64,000 bases of DNA from Apophysomyces variabilis (GCA_002749535.1 MZZL01000034.1:164485-228484); one strand, 5' to 3'. Shown: positions 34,724-46,969, counted from the first letter of the stretch. Numbers and translations are program-made. The notes: generated by a model from the sequence alone, not told the origin.

Positions 34724-35989
34724 TTACAGAAAATCTTCAAATATGTTCTTGCCTTCACCAAAATAGTCCTCATGAGGCAAACTGAGCTCAAGCATGATAT
34801 CGGCGATGTCTTCCGGGCTGGGTATACCATTATCCACCCGATTGCTAAAGTTCGGATCTTCGTTATGGCTGGCATCGTGCGCAAGCTTCGCTTCTATATT
34901 CTCAATCTTGTCTGTAGCATTACTGACTGATCTTTTGTTCCTGTATCTCTTCAAGAATTTCAATCCCGTTTTGAGGTCTTTCCTAAAGTTGTCGTACAAA
35001 TCCTTGTATTCCTCGGGCTTCAGAGTCTCCTTGACACCAAACAAAATCCGATCCAGCTGATCTTTGCTCTCAATGATCACCTCCACAAACTCTGCACCCT
35101 TGGCCAGTATAGGTCCTACCACAGGTACGAAGCGAAGGACATCCTTGTATATTGACTTTACTATTTGCCCCAGTAGATCCAGCTCATTCTCAGGTTTCGG
35201 AAAGTTGGGGGCCAGTCTTGTTCCTTTCTCACAATTAATGATATTTGCAAATCGGTCTTGGTTGACGGTATTTGCTTGGACAGCTTTCTTTAAAACCTCA
35301 TCATATGCCTGTTTAGCAGTAGGCTTCCGGCCGTTTGGGAGGTGAGAAATAGCCTTCTCAACTCGGAAACAACTAAGCAGGCTAACGTCTCGTTGTTCGG
35401 GAGGAATCATGCCTAGCAAGGTAAAGCATCTGATATTTACATTCAGCATCAAATTTCCTTGGATCCCATGCTCTTCGGAAAAATCCAAGCGGTTGAGCAG
35501 ATCTTTGTCGCCGAACTTTCCGCAATAGATCTCCTCGCTAAGGCAATAGTCAAACTGTTGAATCTCCAAGCCTTTCATCCACTTTCCGCAGTATTCATGT
35601 CTGCAAAAGTATTGCTGCATCTCCGGAACGAATTGAACCTGGACTGCCTGACCATATTCCTTGTAATCTGGTCTTTGTGGCAAATACAGAAATCGCACAG
35701 CTTTGACCCCGTCGCGCAAGCCGATTTGCATAAATTCGCCTGTATAGTTCCGAGGGATATCAATGAAAAAATCACCCATATCATTATAGAACTTGTGCTT
35801 GTAGTACTTGACGTCTTTCGGGCTGTAAAAAAGCACATCATTGTTTCTATTCTGTGTGTGATATGAAAGTGGATTTGTGATTGGTTGTGTGTTCGGGTAG
35901 CATTTTATCTTCACGTCAGTCCGGCCATCTATGGTGTCTGCAAGAGCAAGAGAAGGAAGCAGAAACAGCAGCAGTTTCCAGCCGTACAT
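34724..35989 (-). CDS. Secreted protein of unknown function, 421 aa
   Basis: This is a single uninterrupted ORF. A clear signal peptide opens it (WKLLLFLLPSLALA, cleavage near residue 17). The mature N-terminal half is rich in aromatics and has about eight cysteines that could form disulfides (for example CRHEYCGKW, YCLSEEIYCG), plus one N-glycosylation sequon (NYT). A hydrophobic, Gly/Pro-containing helix follows near residues 285-310 (FVPVVGPILAKGAEFVEVI). A dibasic KRS site, usable by a Kex2-type protease, lies near residue 355 in RYRNKRSVSN. The C-terminus is acidic. I recognise no family. A TATA element (TATAAAA on the minus strand, 36034-36040) lies about 45 bases upstream of the ATG. 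It could be a cell-wall or extracellular protein or a secreted effector; the sequence does not decide. Confidence 0.75.
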   Translation of the reverse strand: MYGWKLLLFLLPSLALADTIDGRTDVKIKCYPNTQPITNPLSYHTQNRNNDVLFYSPKDVKYYKHKFYNDMGDFFIDIPRNYTGEFMQIGLRDGVKAVRFLYLPQRPDYKEYGQAVQVQFVPEMQQYFCRHEYCGKWMKGLEIQQFDYCLSEEIYCGKFGDKDLLNRLDFSEEHGIQGNLMLNVNIRCFTLLGMIPPEQRDVSLLSCFRVEKAISHLPNGRKPTAKQAYDEVLKKAVQANTVNQDRFANIINCEKGTRLAPNFPKPENELDLLGQIVKSIYKDVLRFVPVVGPILAKGAEFVEVIIESKDQLDRILFGVKETLKPEEYKDLYDNFRKDLKTGLKFLKRYRNKRSVSNATDKIENIEAKLAHDASHNEDPNFSNRVDNGIPSPEDIADIMLELSLPHEDYFGEGKNIFEDFL

Positions 35990-36033
35990 CGTAAGCTTGT
36001 TGTAGAAAAGATGTTGTAGGCTACAGTCGCTAG

Positions 36034-36040
36034 TTTTATA
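36034..36040 (-). promoter_or_regulatory. TATA box of the secreted orphan gene
   Basis: The minus strand reads AATATAAAACTAG, placing TATAAAA 45-51 bases before the ATG at 35989, a usual distance for a TATA-driven inducible fungal gene. Confidence 0.45.
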
Positions 36041-39000
36041 TTAACGCTGTAGATTACGGTATAGATAGTATCCAGCAGTATAGACTATAACCGCACTTTC
36101 ATAGAAAAAGGCATAGGCTCTACTGTATGTCGATCCTTGGCGTAGCTGCGTGCATTTATATGAACCCGAGATAAGGGGAAATTGTAGACTCAGACTTTTT
36201 GTTGTCTAGATGACGAATTGCTGCAGAAATACAGTATGTATTTTGTACGTTCCGAACAACAATTGGGACATATATTTTGCGTATTTTGGTAATTTTTCCT
36301 AAAAATTAATTGTAGGCAAGTAAAAGTACTGAATACTCGTTTGTGGCTACAGACGATAACAAAATAGTTGGTTTACGTATTGCTTCCTATCATAGTAGCA
36401 AACTTCAAGGTAAACAACTTCCAGGAGCCCCTTACGCCCAAGAAACAGGAGGGAGCTATGATTAACATTCATCGTCATATCTGGCGTATAATTCTAGGTA
36501 AGCAAATATCCATCAGAACTGAACAAGTATTTCTTGGATTGGCCGTGATGCACTTGCTATCAAATTAGAGGACACTACTAGAAGAAGTCATAACGGGTGA
36601 TTTCAATACAAGATCTTGAAAATTATGCATGCAGACTGCAAGAGCTATGATAACACTTGACGTCAGTTCTGTGCAAGGAGAAAATACCATCATAGGTTTT
36701 ACGAGCGATTGAAGCCCGAGCATCTTTTCACAATGAAATATCAGTTTAAGAGACAAACAAATGAAAAGTTTGCGACCAGATATTTCACTGTTTCCTCCAA
36801 CTGTTTAGAATTGCGAGTATCTGTTTCTATATTATAAACTTGACATGCAGGGAAGCAACCGATTGCCCTTTCAGCGCTAACCTTAAAGCGGTTCGCCGTT
36901 CCACAATCTCGGTTAATTTACAAGAGATGCCAGCCTTGATAATCAAATGGTACAAGTAGTTTGATGAATGATTGAAAATCTGGATGTCATCCTTCACAGA
37001 GCCAGCATTGCCTTAAGGAAGAGAACAGCTTATTTGTTATTACACTGACCTTCGGTAATATGTGCTTCTAGTTTTGGCTCGTTAGCAATGCAGTACGTCA
37101 CGTACCCTGCCTGTTACAGGAAAAACTTCTCCGGCAGATGGAAACTGTCAAGCCCTCCATATCGAAAACAATTTTTTTAATGACGCTGTACACCGTTGTC
37201 ACTCACTCCTATCACCATTATTTTTCATAAGTTAAGCATCGAATGGTCATTGTAACACAGAAAAGCAGACTGCATAATGCGATAGTCTCCTCAATTTTCT
37301 GCTGAATAAAAAAGAAAGGAGCACACTACTGAAGGTTTTTGCATGCGGCATAATGTTCGTCTTTTAATCGGTTTAAAGAGATGGGGCGACTGTTAGCTAA
37401 CTTTAAGTGGCAAACCCAGATACTATAGTTGGCAAGAGAATCATTAACCAAAAACTAACTGGGCTCTAATCGATAGTTTTAACATGCATCTTCACTCTTA
37501 CAGGAATTGGTCTTGCAGATGCTTGAAACAACTCACCTTAACTCAGGAAAAGCAAGAAGTAAGTCCCCTTGCTCCAACATACCTGGGGCATGGTCACATA
37601 GAACCGCCTAACACATTTTGTAGTCACTACACAAAGTACGAAAGGTTGCCTGACTGCCATTGACAAAGCTGGTCCTATTGTAGCTTCAAAATGAATTGCG
37701 TGTTATGCAATAAACTAGCGGTGAGACTTTCTACAATGTATTGGATATAGATTCTTCGGATATAAAGAGAAAGAATAATGTATCATAAAGAAAACACTGA
37801 TATGCTCTTATTAACCATTTACTGTAATGTTCAATTCTTCTGATGATCAACTTGTCTCGATTATTAGTACTTCATCCGCTCAATAAAGATATTGCTTGAC
37901 ATTCGTGCTTTTAATACACATAGGACAACAAAGAAGACAAGAAAAACTAAATAAGCCAATGCATGACAAAGCCCGAGTTTGCGGATTGGTGCCCCCTGGA
38001 CAGACTAGACCAGTTTAGATCATCAAAGGTCAAACGGACATTCTGCGTGCCGCAATGCTTCTTTGGATACCTTTTTCCAGAAAAGACCGAGTCTAGAAAA
38101 AAAAGGTTCAGTTAAGTGATTTTGGTAATTGTTACAACACGTGCACCCGCTGCAAGTCTAAGCGAACGGGTAGACCCAACAAAGGCGCCGTCATGTCCAT
38201 CTCTGTACAATGAATCTTACTTCTTGGTGTATCCGCCTACCGGTCAGCGCTTTTGAGGAAAATGGCTACACATTGATCCGATGTTTACACATTACTTGCG
38301 AGTATACTCCCGATACAAATGAAAATAAATTTATTTTAACGTCCCAAATGAGCACAGAACAAAAAAAGTTGAATATTTACTTGAGATAGCTCATTACGTT
38401 TGGAAAATGAAAAACCCTGAGGGGGGCAGCAGGGAAAAAAGGCAGAGGAAAGATGGGGTGGTAACTATTCTAGTGTATATATTCTCGATACAGTGATTTC
38501 CTTTTAACATCACTCTCGCTAACTTCAAACCCTCGATAAGTTCAAAAAGTTTGCAGGAGCAAAGGCAAATTGGGAAAGCTTTTTTTTGCAAGAGTTGATA
38601 CTCCTGCTAACTTTCAACCTTTTCTAACTTCAAGCTCGCCAAAGCGGTGAAAGCATTGAAATCAAAAGAAGGACCGCTGTCTATCTGCAGCCTGACGGAT
38701 AGCTCGAGAGCTGACTGAATCGCATCAAAGTGATTACGGTCAGCGCGGTAAGTAGAAAGCGCTTAGCTGGACCAAGCGCTGGATTGCACGGTATTTCAGG
38801 TTCACATGTAAACTTCACAAGGCACACCTGTTGTTAACAAGGAAGTTGTTCTTAATAGATATTCTTCCAAACGTGAGTTAGCCAATCAAAGCTTGGCAAA
38901 CTGTTCCGCTAACGAGATCATGGTCTTTGATGGGCCCCAGTGCTCATCGTAGTCTTTCCAGCAATTACCGAGTTTGACGTAGTTATCTTCGTTTTTATCG

Positions 39001-41570
39001 GACACATCCACGGATTTACATTCCACGACAAGCAGTAGATGTCTTCTCTTGACATCGTTAGTGTAGACGCTAAAGTTTCCCTTTTCACCCTCAGAAATGG
39101 GCTCGAACAGCCTTTCTGCGCTCTCTGGAGGCTATAATCACGTCGTTTGCTCTAATACATTATTAAGGTATTTTACCGCAAAAAATGATAACTTTGCCCC
39201 TCACGCTGGATAGACCAAGAATTTAAGAAAAGTATGGTCATAAATGCCTGTATCACATTGATCATTAACTTAAGTTCGAATGAGAGACACCACGTAAAAA
39301 GTGACAACGTTTTTTAATTCGCTTACCATGAGGAGTATAGGGAAGCTTAACCTCACGGACGGCCTAATTCGAGAGAGCGGTCATGCGTGCTTAAGCACAT
39401 CCAAATAGGACACTAGCCATTCTGTAAGTATAATTAATGAAGATCATCCCTGGCATTACTTCATTCTGAGGCGAGAGAAGAAGAAAAGGGAAAAAGTGGG
39501 AGCGGCAGGGCTATGAGAGCGAAGGCACCTCGATCGCATCGACCATGAGAAGACTATCCAACGAGAAGTGAGTCGAGGGCAAAGAGTGCAATTCAAAAAG
39601 TGTACACTTGCCAACAGCGGGACGAGCCCTGGCAAACAAGAAAAGGAATCCAAAGAAGAAACGAAAGCGACAACAATTGCACACGAGTTTATAAATGGAA
39701 CGTATCTTCCCCAACACCATCCGGGGATATTATGGACCACACTGCTCAGCAACAGATAATGGCAACAAAGGTATTTGCTCGTTTAATAGGCACTGGAAGC
39801 GATATCGCTCATACAGTGTAAGATGGCAGGTAAAAAAATGAAGCACAGAAAGATACAACACCAACCCAAACCTGAATGACTTGTACGGGAAACAACCATA
39901 TGTTAAAGACTTCAACGCACGAATGTACATGTAACTTTTGTTGACGAGCCATTTGCAAGGCATTTGCAATACAAACATCCAATGTACATGCATTGACAGT
40001 TTATAGCACAAGAATGAGCCATATAAAACAGAAATGGGGAATGGAATGGAAAATGGATATTATCACTCAAGTGCTCCTTATCATCGACCAGCTTATGTAT
40101 TGTCCTTAATTGACAAGAACATATTCTTCAGCCAAAGTAAGTTGCGAGAGCATGGGAACCATTGTTACTATTTCCGTAAGCGCCTTGAGCTACAGCTTCC
40201 TCTCACTTTACGGACATAAACGATCCCGTTGACCTATTTCATCCGATTTCACCCAAGCATGTCATCGCGAAAAGCCTGTAAATTTACTGGACAAATGTAA
40301 GACAACAAGATAACCATCGCCAAAAGCATGCTTGTGCAGAAAAATGCGAATCTATGCCAAATTTATATAAGGGTGGCTTCAAAGGAAAAAAACATGGAGT
40401 TACTGCATGACAGTAAGATCGGTGAATGTGGGAAATATACAAAAGATCTGTGCAAAAGACATACATGCAACGTACATGCTTAAGAAAAACGTTGATTAGG
40501 AAAGGTATGATATTAGTAAGCATTCTTGCTCATCCTGAAATCATCTACTTCATAGATGCGCATATCTTTGACGGTGAACCGGACAAAGCATCAATAAGTA
40601 GAGCAGTACGTTGACACCAAGGAAAAAGGAGTAAACGTGATTGCTTGCATAGAACAGTAGAGTAAAACAATCAACAAAACGGATATGCATCGGATGGCTC
40701 TACGAGGACTGGCTATTGTGAAAAGTATTATTTCTTTTTCCCCAGTCTGTCAAATCTTGCAGACGTTTTAGTTCGGGATACAACAACAAAGGGAAAGGAA
40801 ATTTGTAACCTTGGGAACTTTAGTTGTGTCACGTAAAGAAAAAGAAAAACTTAAAAAAAAGCCGCTTAGATGGGGATGCTATGAGCTGTTATTTTGTTTG
40901 ATCAAGAAAACTATTTTCGGTTTAGCTGTGAGCAAATATACATATGAAAGTTCTGGTCAGTGTTATGAACGGGGTTACGTTTATCCACCCCTATCTGTTT
41001 TGTTATTGTATTAGAAACCAAGGGGAGAGAAGTGTGGGAGGTTCCTTCTGTGAAGTTTTTGAATGACAATAACATCTCTTTTTTTCTTCCAACATCTCTG
41101 AATGCTTAAGGCTACTGGGACTGGAGTCTAATTAAAGAACTCCGCATCTTGTGAAGGTGATACCAAGGGTCCTTTGACGCATGAAGAACTCCGTTTGCTC
41201 CGTTTCGACATCACGGAAGGTACCCATTAAGAAAAAGCACTAAACAATCTGTCACTATGATAGTTTACTATAGAGATTTGCATACTTCCGAACATGGATT
41301 CAATCAACATTTGGTTGAGGAGGAAGAAGAGCCCATGTCTTCTTTGTATTGAGCACATGTTTTTCTGGTTGGACAATACAAGCAAACTTTAAACAACGGA
41401 TCTCCGCTATGGAGATTTATTTCTTCTAGGTGTGTGCGTATTCCCTTATATAGTAATAAGGCTGGTTTCATTCGGTCTTTTTTTTTCTTTTTATCTCTTT
41501 CCTTTTTCTTCTGGAGTCTCGCACTCTTCTCTCACTTCTCTCTCTTTCTCTTCTCCTTACTTCAACAGCA
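36041..41570. other. Gene-poor region, 5.5 kb
   Basis: Only short ORFs are present. One relic of a coding exon at 38895-39133 is listed separately. A 21-nt stretch at 41384-41404 differs at one base from the conserved fungal 5.8S rRNA start, but the rRNA match stops there. CT-rich sequence at 41478-41560 is the leader of the MATE gene. No tRNA or repeat array was recognised. Confidence 0.4.
38895..39133 (-). pseudogene. Exon relic, possible multicopy-family fragment
   Basis: After a TTATAG acceptor at the 5' end, an open frame of about 79 codons reads PPESAERLFEPISEGEKG, HLLLVVECKSVDVSDKNED and YVKLGNCWKDYDEHWGPSKT, and ends at a TGA at 38897-38895. The composition is strongly protein-like. 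It has no start codon and its upstream exon is not recognisable. The VVECKS and YVKLGN blocks remind me of a multicopy Mucorales family, but that is from memory and unverified. Confidence 0.4.
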
Positions 41571-43273
41571 ATGGATAGAGACAATGAATCCATCAAATCG
41601 TCGCTTTCGTTAACCGAACGCACCCATCTATTAAGCCATCATCAACACTTGCCACAATCGGAATTCAGATGGCTTTTGTCAAAAAGCCTTCCGATCATTG
41701 GAAGCTATTTTTTACAAAATTCATTTCAAATGGCTTCTGTATTTACACTGGGACATATGGTAAAGGCAAAAAAAATAAAAGTGTTTTTCTCACAGTAATT
41801 TGAAATACAAAAAAAGGGTCCCAAAGAGTTGGGAGCGGCTACTCTAGGCTCGATGTTTGCGATGGTTTCAGCATTCAGCATCAGTTATGGTGCAACCACT
41901 GCCTTGGATACCTTGTGCTCCCAAGCATGGACGGGTGCACGGGACAAGACTTTGCTAGGAATTCATTTGCAACGAGCCTTGATCATACTCTCATTGATGC
42001 TTATCCCTGTTGCTGTCATTTGGTGGAACGCAACCGCTATCCTACTGTCCTTGAATCAAGATCCCGAGCTGGCACAGTTAGCAGGTAAAAAGAAAAAAGA
42101 ATGAAAGGAGATCCTTTCACGTTCGAAAAGTCATCTTTGATTCTTTGTTACGCAAATTGGTCCTTTTTTACTTGTGTATTGTCTGACAAAAATTTTGCGC
42201 AATTTTCGTAATTTTTTAGGTTTGTTTTTGAGATACCTACTTTTAGGCGCACCAGCCAACGTTGCGTTCGAAGCGGTCAAAAAATTCTTACAAGCTCAAG
42301 GCATCATGCAAGCTTCTACTTACTGTCTATTGATCGTCTCTCCTATTAACATGTTCCTCAACTATACCCTGGTATATCGCAAACCCTTTGAACTAGGTTT
42401 CATTGGTGCTCCCTTAGCTACATCTATCAGTTACTGGTTATTGCTTGGTGTCATTGTTCTGTACGTCAAATATGTACAAGGTAGTGAAGCATGGGGTGGA
42501 TGGTCGCGCGAGTCCCTGGAAGGATGGTGGCCGTTTCTGCGTCTGGCTGTGCCTGGTATCTTCATGATTTGTACAGAATGGTAAAGTAACTGCAAAAGAG
42601 CCAAAGGGAGGGGTTATTTCTAAACATTTAAATCTTCAGGTGGTGTTTTGAATTGGCGTCCTTGGCCGCTTCTTATCTTTCCACGATTGATCTGGCAGCT
42701 CAATCGATTTTGATCACCACGGTCTCGGCGACTTACTGCATTCCTTTCGGTGTCTCTATCGCGGCTGCCAACCGTATCGGGAACGCACTAGGCAGTGGAT
42801 CACCCAAACGCGCCCGTGAAGCTTGCAAAATGGCTCTGTTGTTTGCCATTGCCTTTGGTATACTCAACTCCGCTTTCTTTACCTTCGCCAGGTCCTCGTT
42901 TGGATACATGTTCACATCCAAGAAGGAAGTCGTGGATCGCGTGGCCACTATCTTGCCGGTTTGCTCGCTTTTCCAAATAGCTGACTGTTTGGCTGGCATT
43001 TGTGGTGGCGTTGTGAGAGGACTTGGAAGGCAAAAGATCGCGGCTTGGATCAATATCTTTGCCTACTATATCATAGCCATGCCTATCGCTATTTGCTTGA
43101 CCTTTCCGTTAGGATGGGGGTTGGTGGGTATTTGGACCGGTCTTTCCATCGCCTTGTTCTTAGCTGCTTTGGGAGAATGCATCTTTTTATACAATGTCGA
43201 TTGGGACGCGGAAGTCGCCAAAACTCAAGACCGTGTGAAGGAGGAAGAACACGAAGCTGAACATTACATGTAG
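41571..43273 (+). CDS. MATE-family multidrug/toxin efflux transporter
   Basis: Exons 41571-41759, 41817-42084, 42220-42580 and 42640-43273 give 483 aa, typical for the family, with about twelve hydrophobic segments. It is a proton- or sodium-coupled exporter of organic cations or metabolites in the plasma membrane or vacuole. Landmarks are GPKELGAATLGSMFA (restored by choosing the AAG acceptor at 41815-41816), GATTALDTLCSQAWTG, NVAFEAVKKFLQAQGIM, VPGIFMICTEWWCFELA across the last intron, and AAANRIGNALGSGSPKRA. The N-terminal 40 residues and the last 30 are polar and cytosolic. The start is the first ATG after a long CT tract ending in CAACAGCA. Introns are 57, 135 and 59 nt. Substrate cannot be inferred. 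Confidence 0.93.
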
Positions 43274-43795
43274 AAAACAACTCATCCTTCTTTTTCATTT
43301 CTTATTATCTATTTCTGTCACGCATATATACACTCTCATTCTCTCTCTCTTTTTTTGTTCTTATTTCTTTGGGATACTTGTATCCTCATTCCATTTTTCA
43401 TGTTGTAAATTCATATCCAAAGCATTGCAAACTTCCTAAAAGAAAAGAGAACTTAAACTAAACTCACTGTATTGTATCCCCGAGTGGCCCGAAACCTTGT
43501 GTGTAACGTTACTCAGATCTACTGTTACACTGATGGCGTCTTCACGAGCCAAACAAGTGGATCGATCTGAAGATGCATCGGACTTTTCCTTACTATGTCT
43601 TCGATGTAGCCAGAAAAAAAGTGACACATTGTCTGGGCCTATGGTTATGTAGCATTTCCCTGCTAACGATAAAAAGAAAAGTTAAAGCATTGAAGATGAA
43701 TAAGTAGCTTTTTCCTTTGATCTCTTTTACCTCATCAATGGATTCTTTTGCCACAACCTTATTGCTTTCTTTTTTTCGAGTTTTTTTTCTTTTAT
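43274..43795. other. Convergent 3' intergenic region
   Basis: This is the tail-to-tail gap between the MATE and Kar9-like genes. It has a CT/T-rich tract at 43330-43370 and a T-rich tract at 43765-43795. The short ORF at 43436-43627 (minus) shows no features of a gene. Confidence 0.5.
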
Positions 43796-46700
43796 TTAAT
43801 TTCGCCAGCCAGTTCTAGTAGTAGGACTAGCGGCCCGCTGGCGGGGCTGAACAAAAGAACGAACGACAACGTCACTTGTCATTAAACTAGCATGCTCCAA
43901 AAGAAACATCTCTAAATCTTGCCATCCCCCTCCAACCCGTACAAGCACTTTGTTCCGTGCCACTTTGTTCCCTGCCGTTGCTGTAGTCCGCCGCTCTCGG
44001 TCGGCATAACTCATCAATTTACAGGCATACATTTTCTTGCCTCCTCCTAGAGATGGATTTAACTCGTTCCCAAAATAGTAACGACCATCACCATGCGGTC
44101 CTTTTTGACATTTGATCGCAATCGGACTTGCATTGACGATGTTAGCGACCTCAACATCAAGTGGGTCTTTAGGATCAGGAAGGTAGGATAAATAGTCATG
44201 AAATGCAATGTGCATGGCAGAAGGATCCGCCCCCCTCTCATCGTCTTCGGAATAATAACCTCCGTGATGTCGAGCAGCTGTGCGTTGAGGCACTGGCGGC
44301 ACTCGAGATGGTGATCCGGTGCGCTGCATCAAGGCAGGGGTAGAGTGCTTTTTGCGTAGAAAACGCGCCGAGGAGGCCTTGACATTGGGAGAATTGGACG
44401 GTGGGCTACATGGTAGGGTTAAGAAATCGGAAAAAAAATGAGAATCATCCGACGAATCATTCGATGATACTACTTGCAATAGCGTATTGTTTTGCCCAAC
44501 GTTGGAAGGCAATGGTGGCACTGGCGGTGCATGAAGCATGGAGGATCGAGGTCGAGGTATAAGACTTGGGGAGGATGCGCGAATAATCCCACCCTTTTCA
44601 CTACTTGACGGTGTCTTGGGTCGTGGAATCATGGAAGGTGTACCTGTGCGCCGAACAGGAGATGCTGCACGGCTGCGATCAGCATTAGGATGAGGTAATA
44701 ATAACTGTTGTTGTTGTTGTCTTCCAAGACTACTTTTTGGTCGGCTAGGCAATGGCACAGGTGTTTGTGTTTTGGGGCGTTGATATCCAGGATTTGGCGT
44801 TTTTGATCGTGCTACAGGTGTTTTTGGGCGTAAATCATCACTACCAGATTGCGGAGTCCCTCTGTCCACACTCTGTGCTCGTTTTCGCATAGTACTCTTT
44901 GTTGGCTTCATCCATGAGGCCTCCTTCTTATCTTCTGTACGAGGCACCCGACTTTTTCGCCCATAGATATCATTGCTTTGCTGAGATTTACCATTACCAC
45001 GTTCTTCACTTTTCCAAGACATATCGTTTGATGACAAGTCTTGTTTATCTGTCTTTGCACTCAAACTCCATCCCGGTCGTGTTGGAGTCTTTGCACGCCT
45101 GCTATTTATTGGCCTTTGCGAGGGGGATAAAGAACCTGCCGATGATGAATCAGACGAACTCGGCCGTAACATGCTTGTGGGATGTTGACTTCCATAAGTA
45201 TTATCTCGGGCATAGGAAAGGGGACTGGCTGTTCGTTGCATCCTTCCATAATTACCCATCGGCGGCCAATTCTTTGATCCTTGGCTACCTACACTAGGAG
45301 TAACACTTCGTGTTCGTTTACAATCATCATAATATACACCATTCGAATGACTTGTGCTAGAGAGTGTTATGGATGCGTTGCTTCCACAAGGACTCCTCGA
45401 ACGCGTGTGTGCTGAATCATATCCATTGGTCTCGGACATGCGGCACCGTATACCTTTCCAACTACTATAGCTACGTTCACTCTGTGTGGAAGGAGAACCA
45501 GGCGGTTCGTACAGTGATTTGAAAGTTTCGGACAAATCATGTGCACGTAATTCATCCATAGTCTCTTTCAGCTGAGCCCATCGCTGCACCATTGTCTGAT
45601 GCCGCCGAGTCGTTGAATTGTCTCGACCTACGCGCGATGAAATACCATTTCCTAACATTGCCAGCATTTTGTCGATAGATGGCGTGTAGTATTTATATTT
45701 TGCTTCAAAGTTCTTCTCGACAGCTCGTAGCTTTTCGCGGTCAACCGGCGGTGTCGATCTAGCCGATCCTGAAGATGATGTCGACAGTATCGACGCATTC
45801 GCCTTTGGGAATGATCGAAAAATTGTTTTCGATATTTTGTCAAATGTGCTCAAAGGGGACTGTGTAGGAGGACTAGGCGTCTGGCTTGTCTGCCAGTCTC
45901 GCATTTGCTGGATGACGGAGAAGCATTGTGACACGGTCTTTTCAAGACCATCAATCATCACATCGACCTGATCCGCCACCTGACGAAAGACAGCCAGCCA
46001 TCGGTCTTCTTTAAGCTCTTCCTTTAATTCGTCAATTTCGATTCGTAAGCACTCCCACCGTTCCTGGACCATGTGATGTTTGCGAGCAAGGACTCCGGAA
46101 GAATCTTGTGGAGGTGGAGATGAAGTCATGCGGCTATACACCTGTTCGACGTTATTGAATAAAGGCTCAACCTTGCTATCAATTTCCATCAATATTTCAT
46201 CGTCTTTACGTTGCAATGTACGTTCGGTATCATTTGTTGTTGCAGTGGAAGCAGAAAAGAAGCTGCTAGTGGTACTAAGCGGGGAATTCAACTCCAGACT
46301 ACCGTCACTAGGTGATGATGCGGACACAGGTAGTGCGATCGCTGCAGCGTGCCTCCTCTCCTGAAACTGAAAGATCATCGTTGATAGATCGTCTATTTGC
46401 AATAATATCTTTTCCATAAGAATCGTCAATTCTTTTTTCTCTTTTGCGTTATTCATTTGCTTTTTCACTGAGCTTAAAAAGTGTTGCAGACCGGACCATT
46501 CCGATTGAACTTTTGTAATCGAAACTTTGGCCGCCATTCGTTTGATCGGCAAATCCGGACGCATCTCATCATCGAACTCATTGTCATATTTTTCTTCAAC
46601 AATTTCGCCAACTTCGATTAGCATAGCTACCATGGGTTCCATTCGAGCAATGGTCGATTCTAATGGTTCAATGTCATTGACGTCGGACGCGTCTTCCTTC

Positions 46701-46969
46701 ACGGTTTGTTCCAAGGTGAACACAGCCAGATGAGCTGCTTCGAGCCAGCGTGTTATCTTGTTCATAATAATTTCGAAACCTTCCATTAATTCCTCAAGAG
46801 TGAGAGAATCGTGAAGGTTCAATAGGTCGTTCATTTCCCGGTCAGGGATCTGCATGACACCAAGGCGATGCAACGCTGTATCCTCCTGTTGTATCGAGAG
46901 CGACTGTTTCATGGTTGGTAGCGATGACAACAGATTTGACGGCGGTTGTGGACGAGTTAATACTGCCAT
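43796..46969 (-). CDS. Kar9-like microtubule-associated protein with C-terminal GAR (GAS2) domain
   Basis: This is a single exon of 1057 aa. The N-terminal 450 residues are helical and acidic, as in Kar9 (MQIPDREMNDLLNLHDSLTLEE, IMNKITRWLEAAHLAVF). A long Ser/Pro/Arg-rich disordered middle follows. The C-terminus carries a GAR domain with IAIKCQKGPHGDGRYYFG, NKVLVRVGGGWQDLEMFLLEH, the microtubule-binding fold of GAS2 and spectraplakins. Two SxIP-type EB1-binding motifs lie in the basic linker: PSMIPRPK near residue 780 and PSLIPRPR near residue 802. Kar9 proteins link cytoplasmic microtubule plus ends, through EB1/Bim1, to myosin and actin for nuclear positioning. The GAR domain adds direct lattice binding and is lacking in budding-yeast Kar9. 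Family call is good; the exact partner set is inferred. Confidence 0.85.
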   Translation of the reverse strand: MAVLTRPQPPSNLLSSLPTMKQSLSIQQEDTALHRLGVMQIPDREMNDLLNLHDSLTLEELMEGFEIIMNKITRWLEAAHLAVFTLEQTVKEDASDVNDIEPLESTIARMEPMVAMLIEVGEIVEEKYDNEFDDEMRPDLPIKRMAAKVSITKVQSEWSGLQHFLSSVKKQMNNAKEKKELTILMEKILLQIDDLSTMIFQFQERRHAAAIALPVSASSPSDGSLELNSPLSTTSSFFSASTATTNDTERTLQRKDDEILMEIDSKVEPLFNNVEQVYSRMTSSPPPQDSSGVLARKHHMVQERWECLRIEIDELKEELKEDRWLAVFRQVADQVDVMIDGLEKTVSQCFSVIQQMRDWQTSQTPSPPTQSPLSTFDKISKTIFRSFPKANASILSTSSSGSARSTPPVDREKLRAVEKNFEAKYKYYTPSIDKMLAMLGNGISSRVGRDNSTTRRHQTMVQRWAQLKETMDELRAHDLSETFKSLYEPPGSPSTQSERSYSSWKGIRCRMSETNGYDSAHTRSRSPCGSNASITLSSTSHSNGVYYDDCKRTRSVTPSVGSQGSKNWPPMGNYGRMQRTASPLSYARDNTYGSQHPTSMLRPSSSDSSSAGSLSPSQRPINSRRAKTPTRPGWSLSAKTDKQDLSSNDMSWKSEERGNGKSQQSNDIYGRKSRVPRTEDKKEASWMKPTKSTMRKRAQSVDRGTPQSGSDDLRPKTPVARSKTPNPGYQRPKTQTPVPLPSRPKSSLGRQQQQQLLLPHPNADRSRAASPVRRTGTPSMIPRPKTPSSSEKGGIIRASSPSLIPRPRSSMLHAPPVPPLPSNVGQNNTLLQVVSSNDSSDDSHFFSDFLTLPCSPPSNSPNVKASSARFLRKKHSTPALMQRTGSPSRVPPVPQRTAARHHGGYYSEDDERGADPSAMHIAFHDYLSYLPDPKDPLDVEVANIVNASPIAIKCQKGPHGDGRYYFGNELNPSLGGGKKMYACKLMSYADRERRTTATAGNKVARNKVLVRVGGGWQDLEMFLLEHASLMTSDVVVRSFVQPRQRAASPTTRTGWRN

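Noticed and set aside
41384..41404. Fragment of 5.8S rRNA
   Set aside because: Twenty of 21 bases match the common fungal 5.8S start, but the match ends abruptly on both sides, so it is at most a tiny insertion and may be chance.
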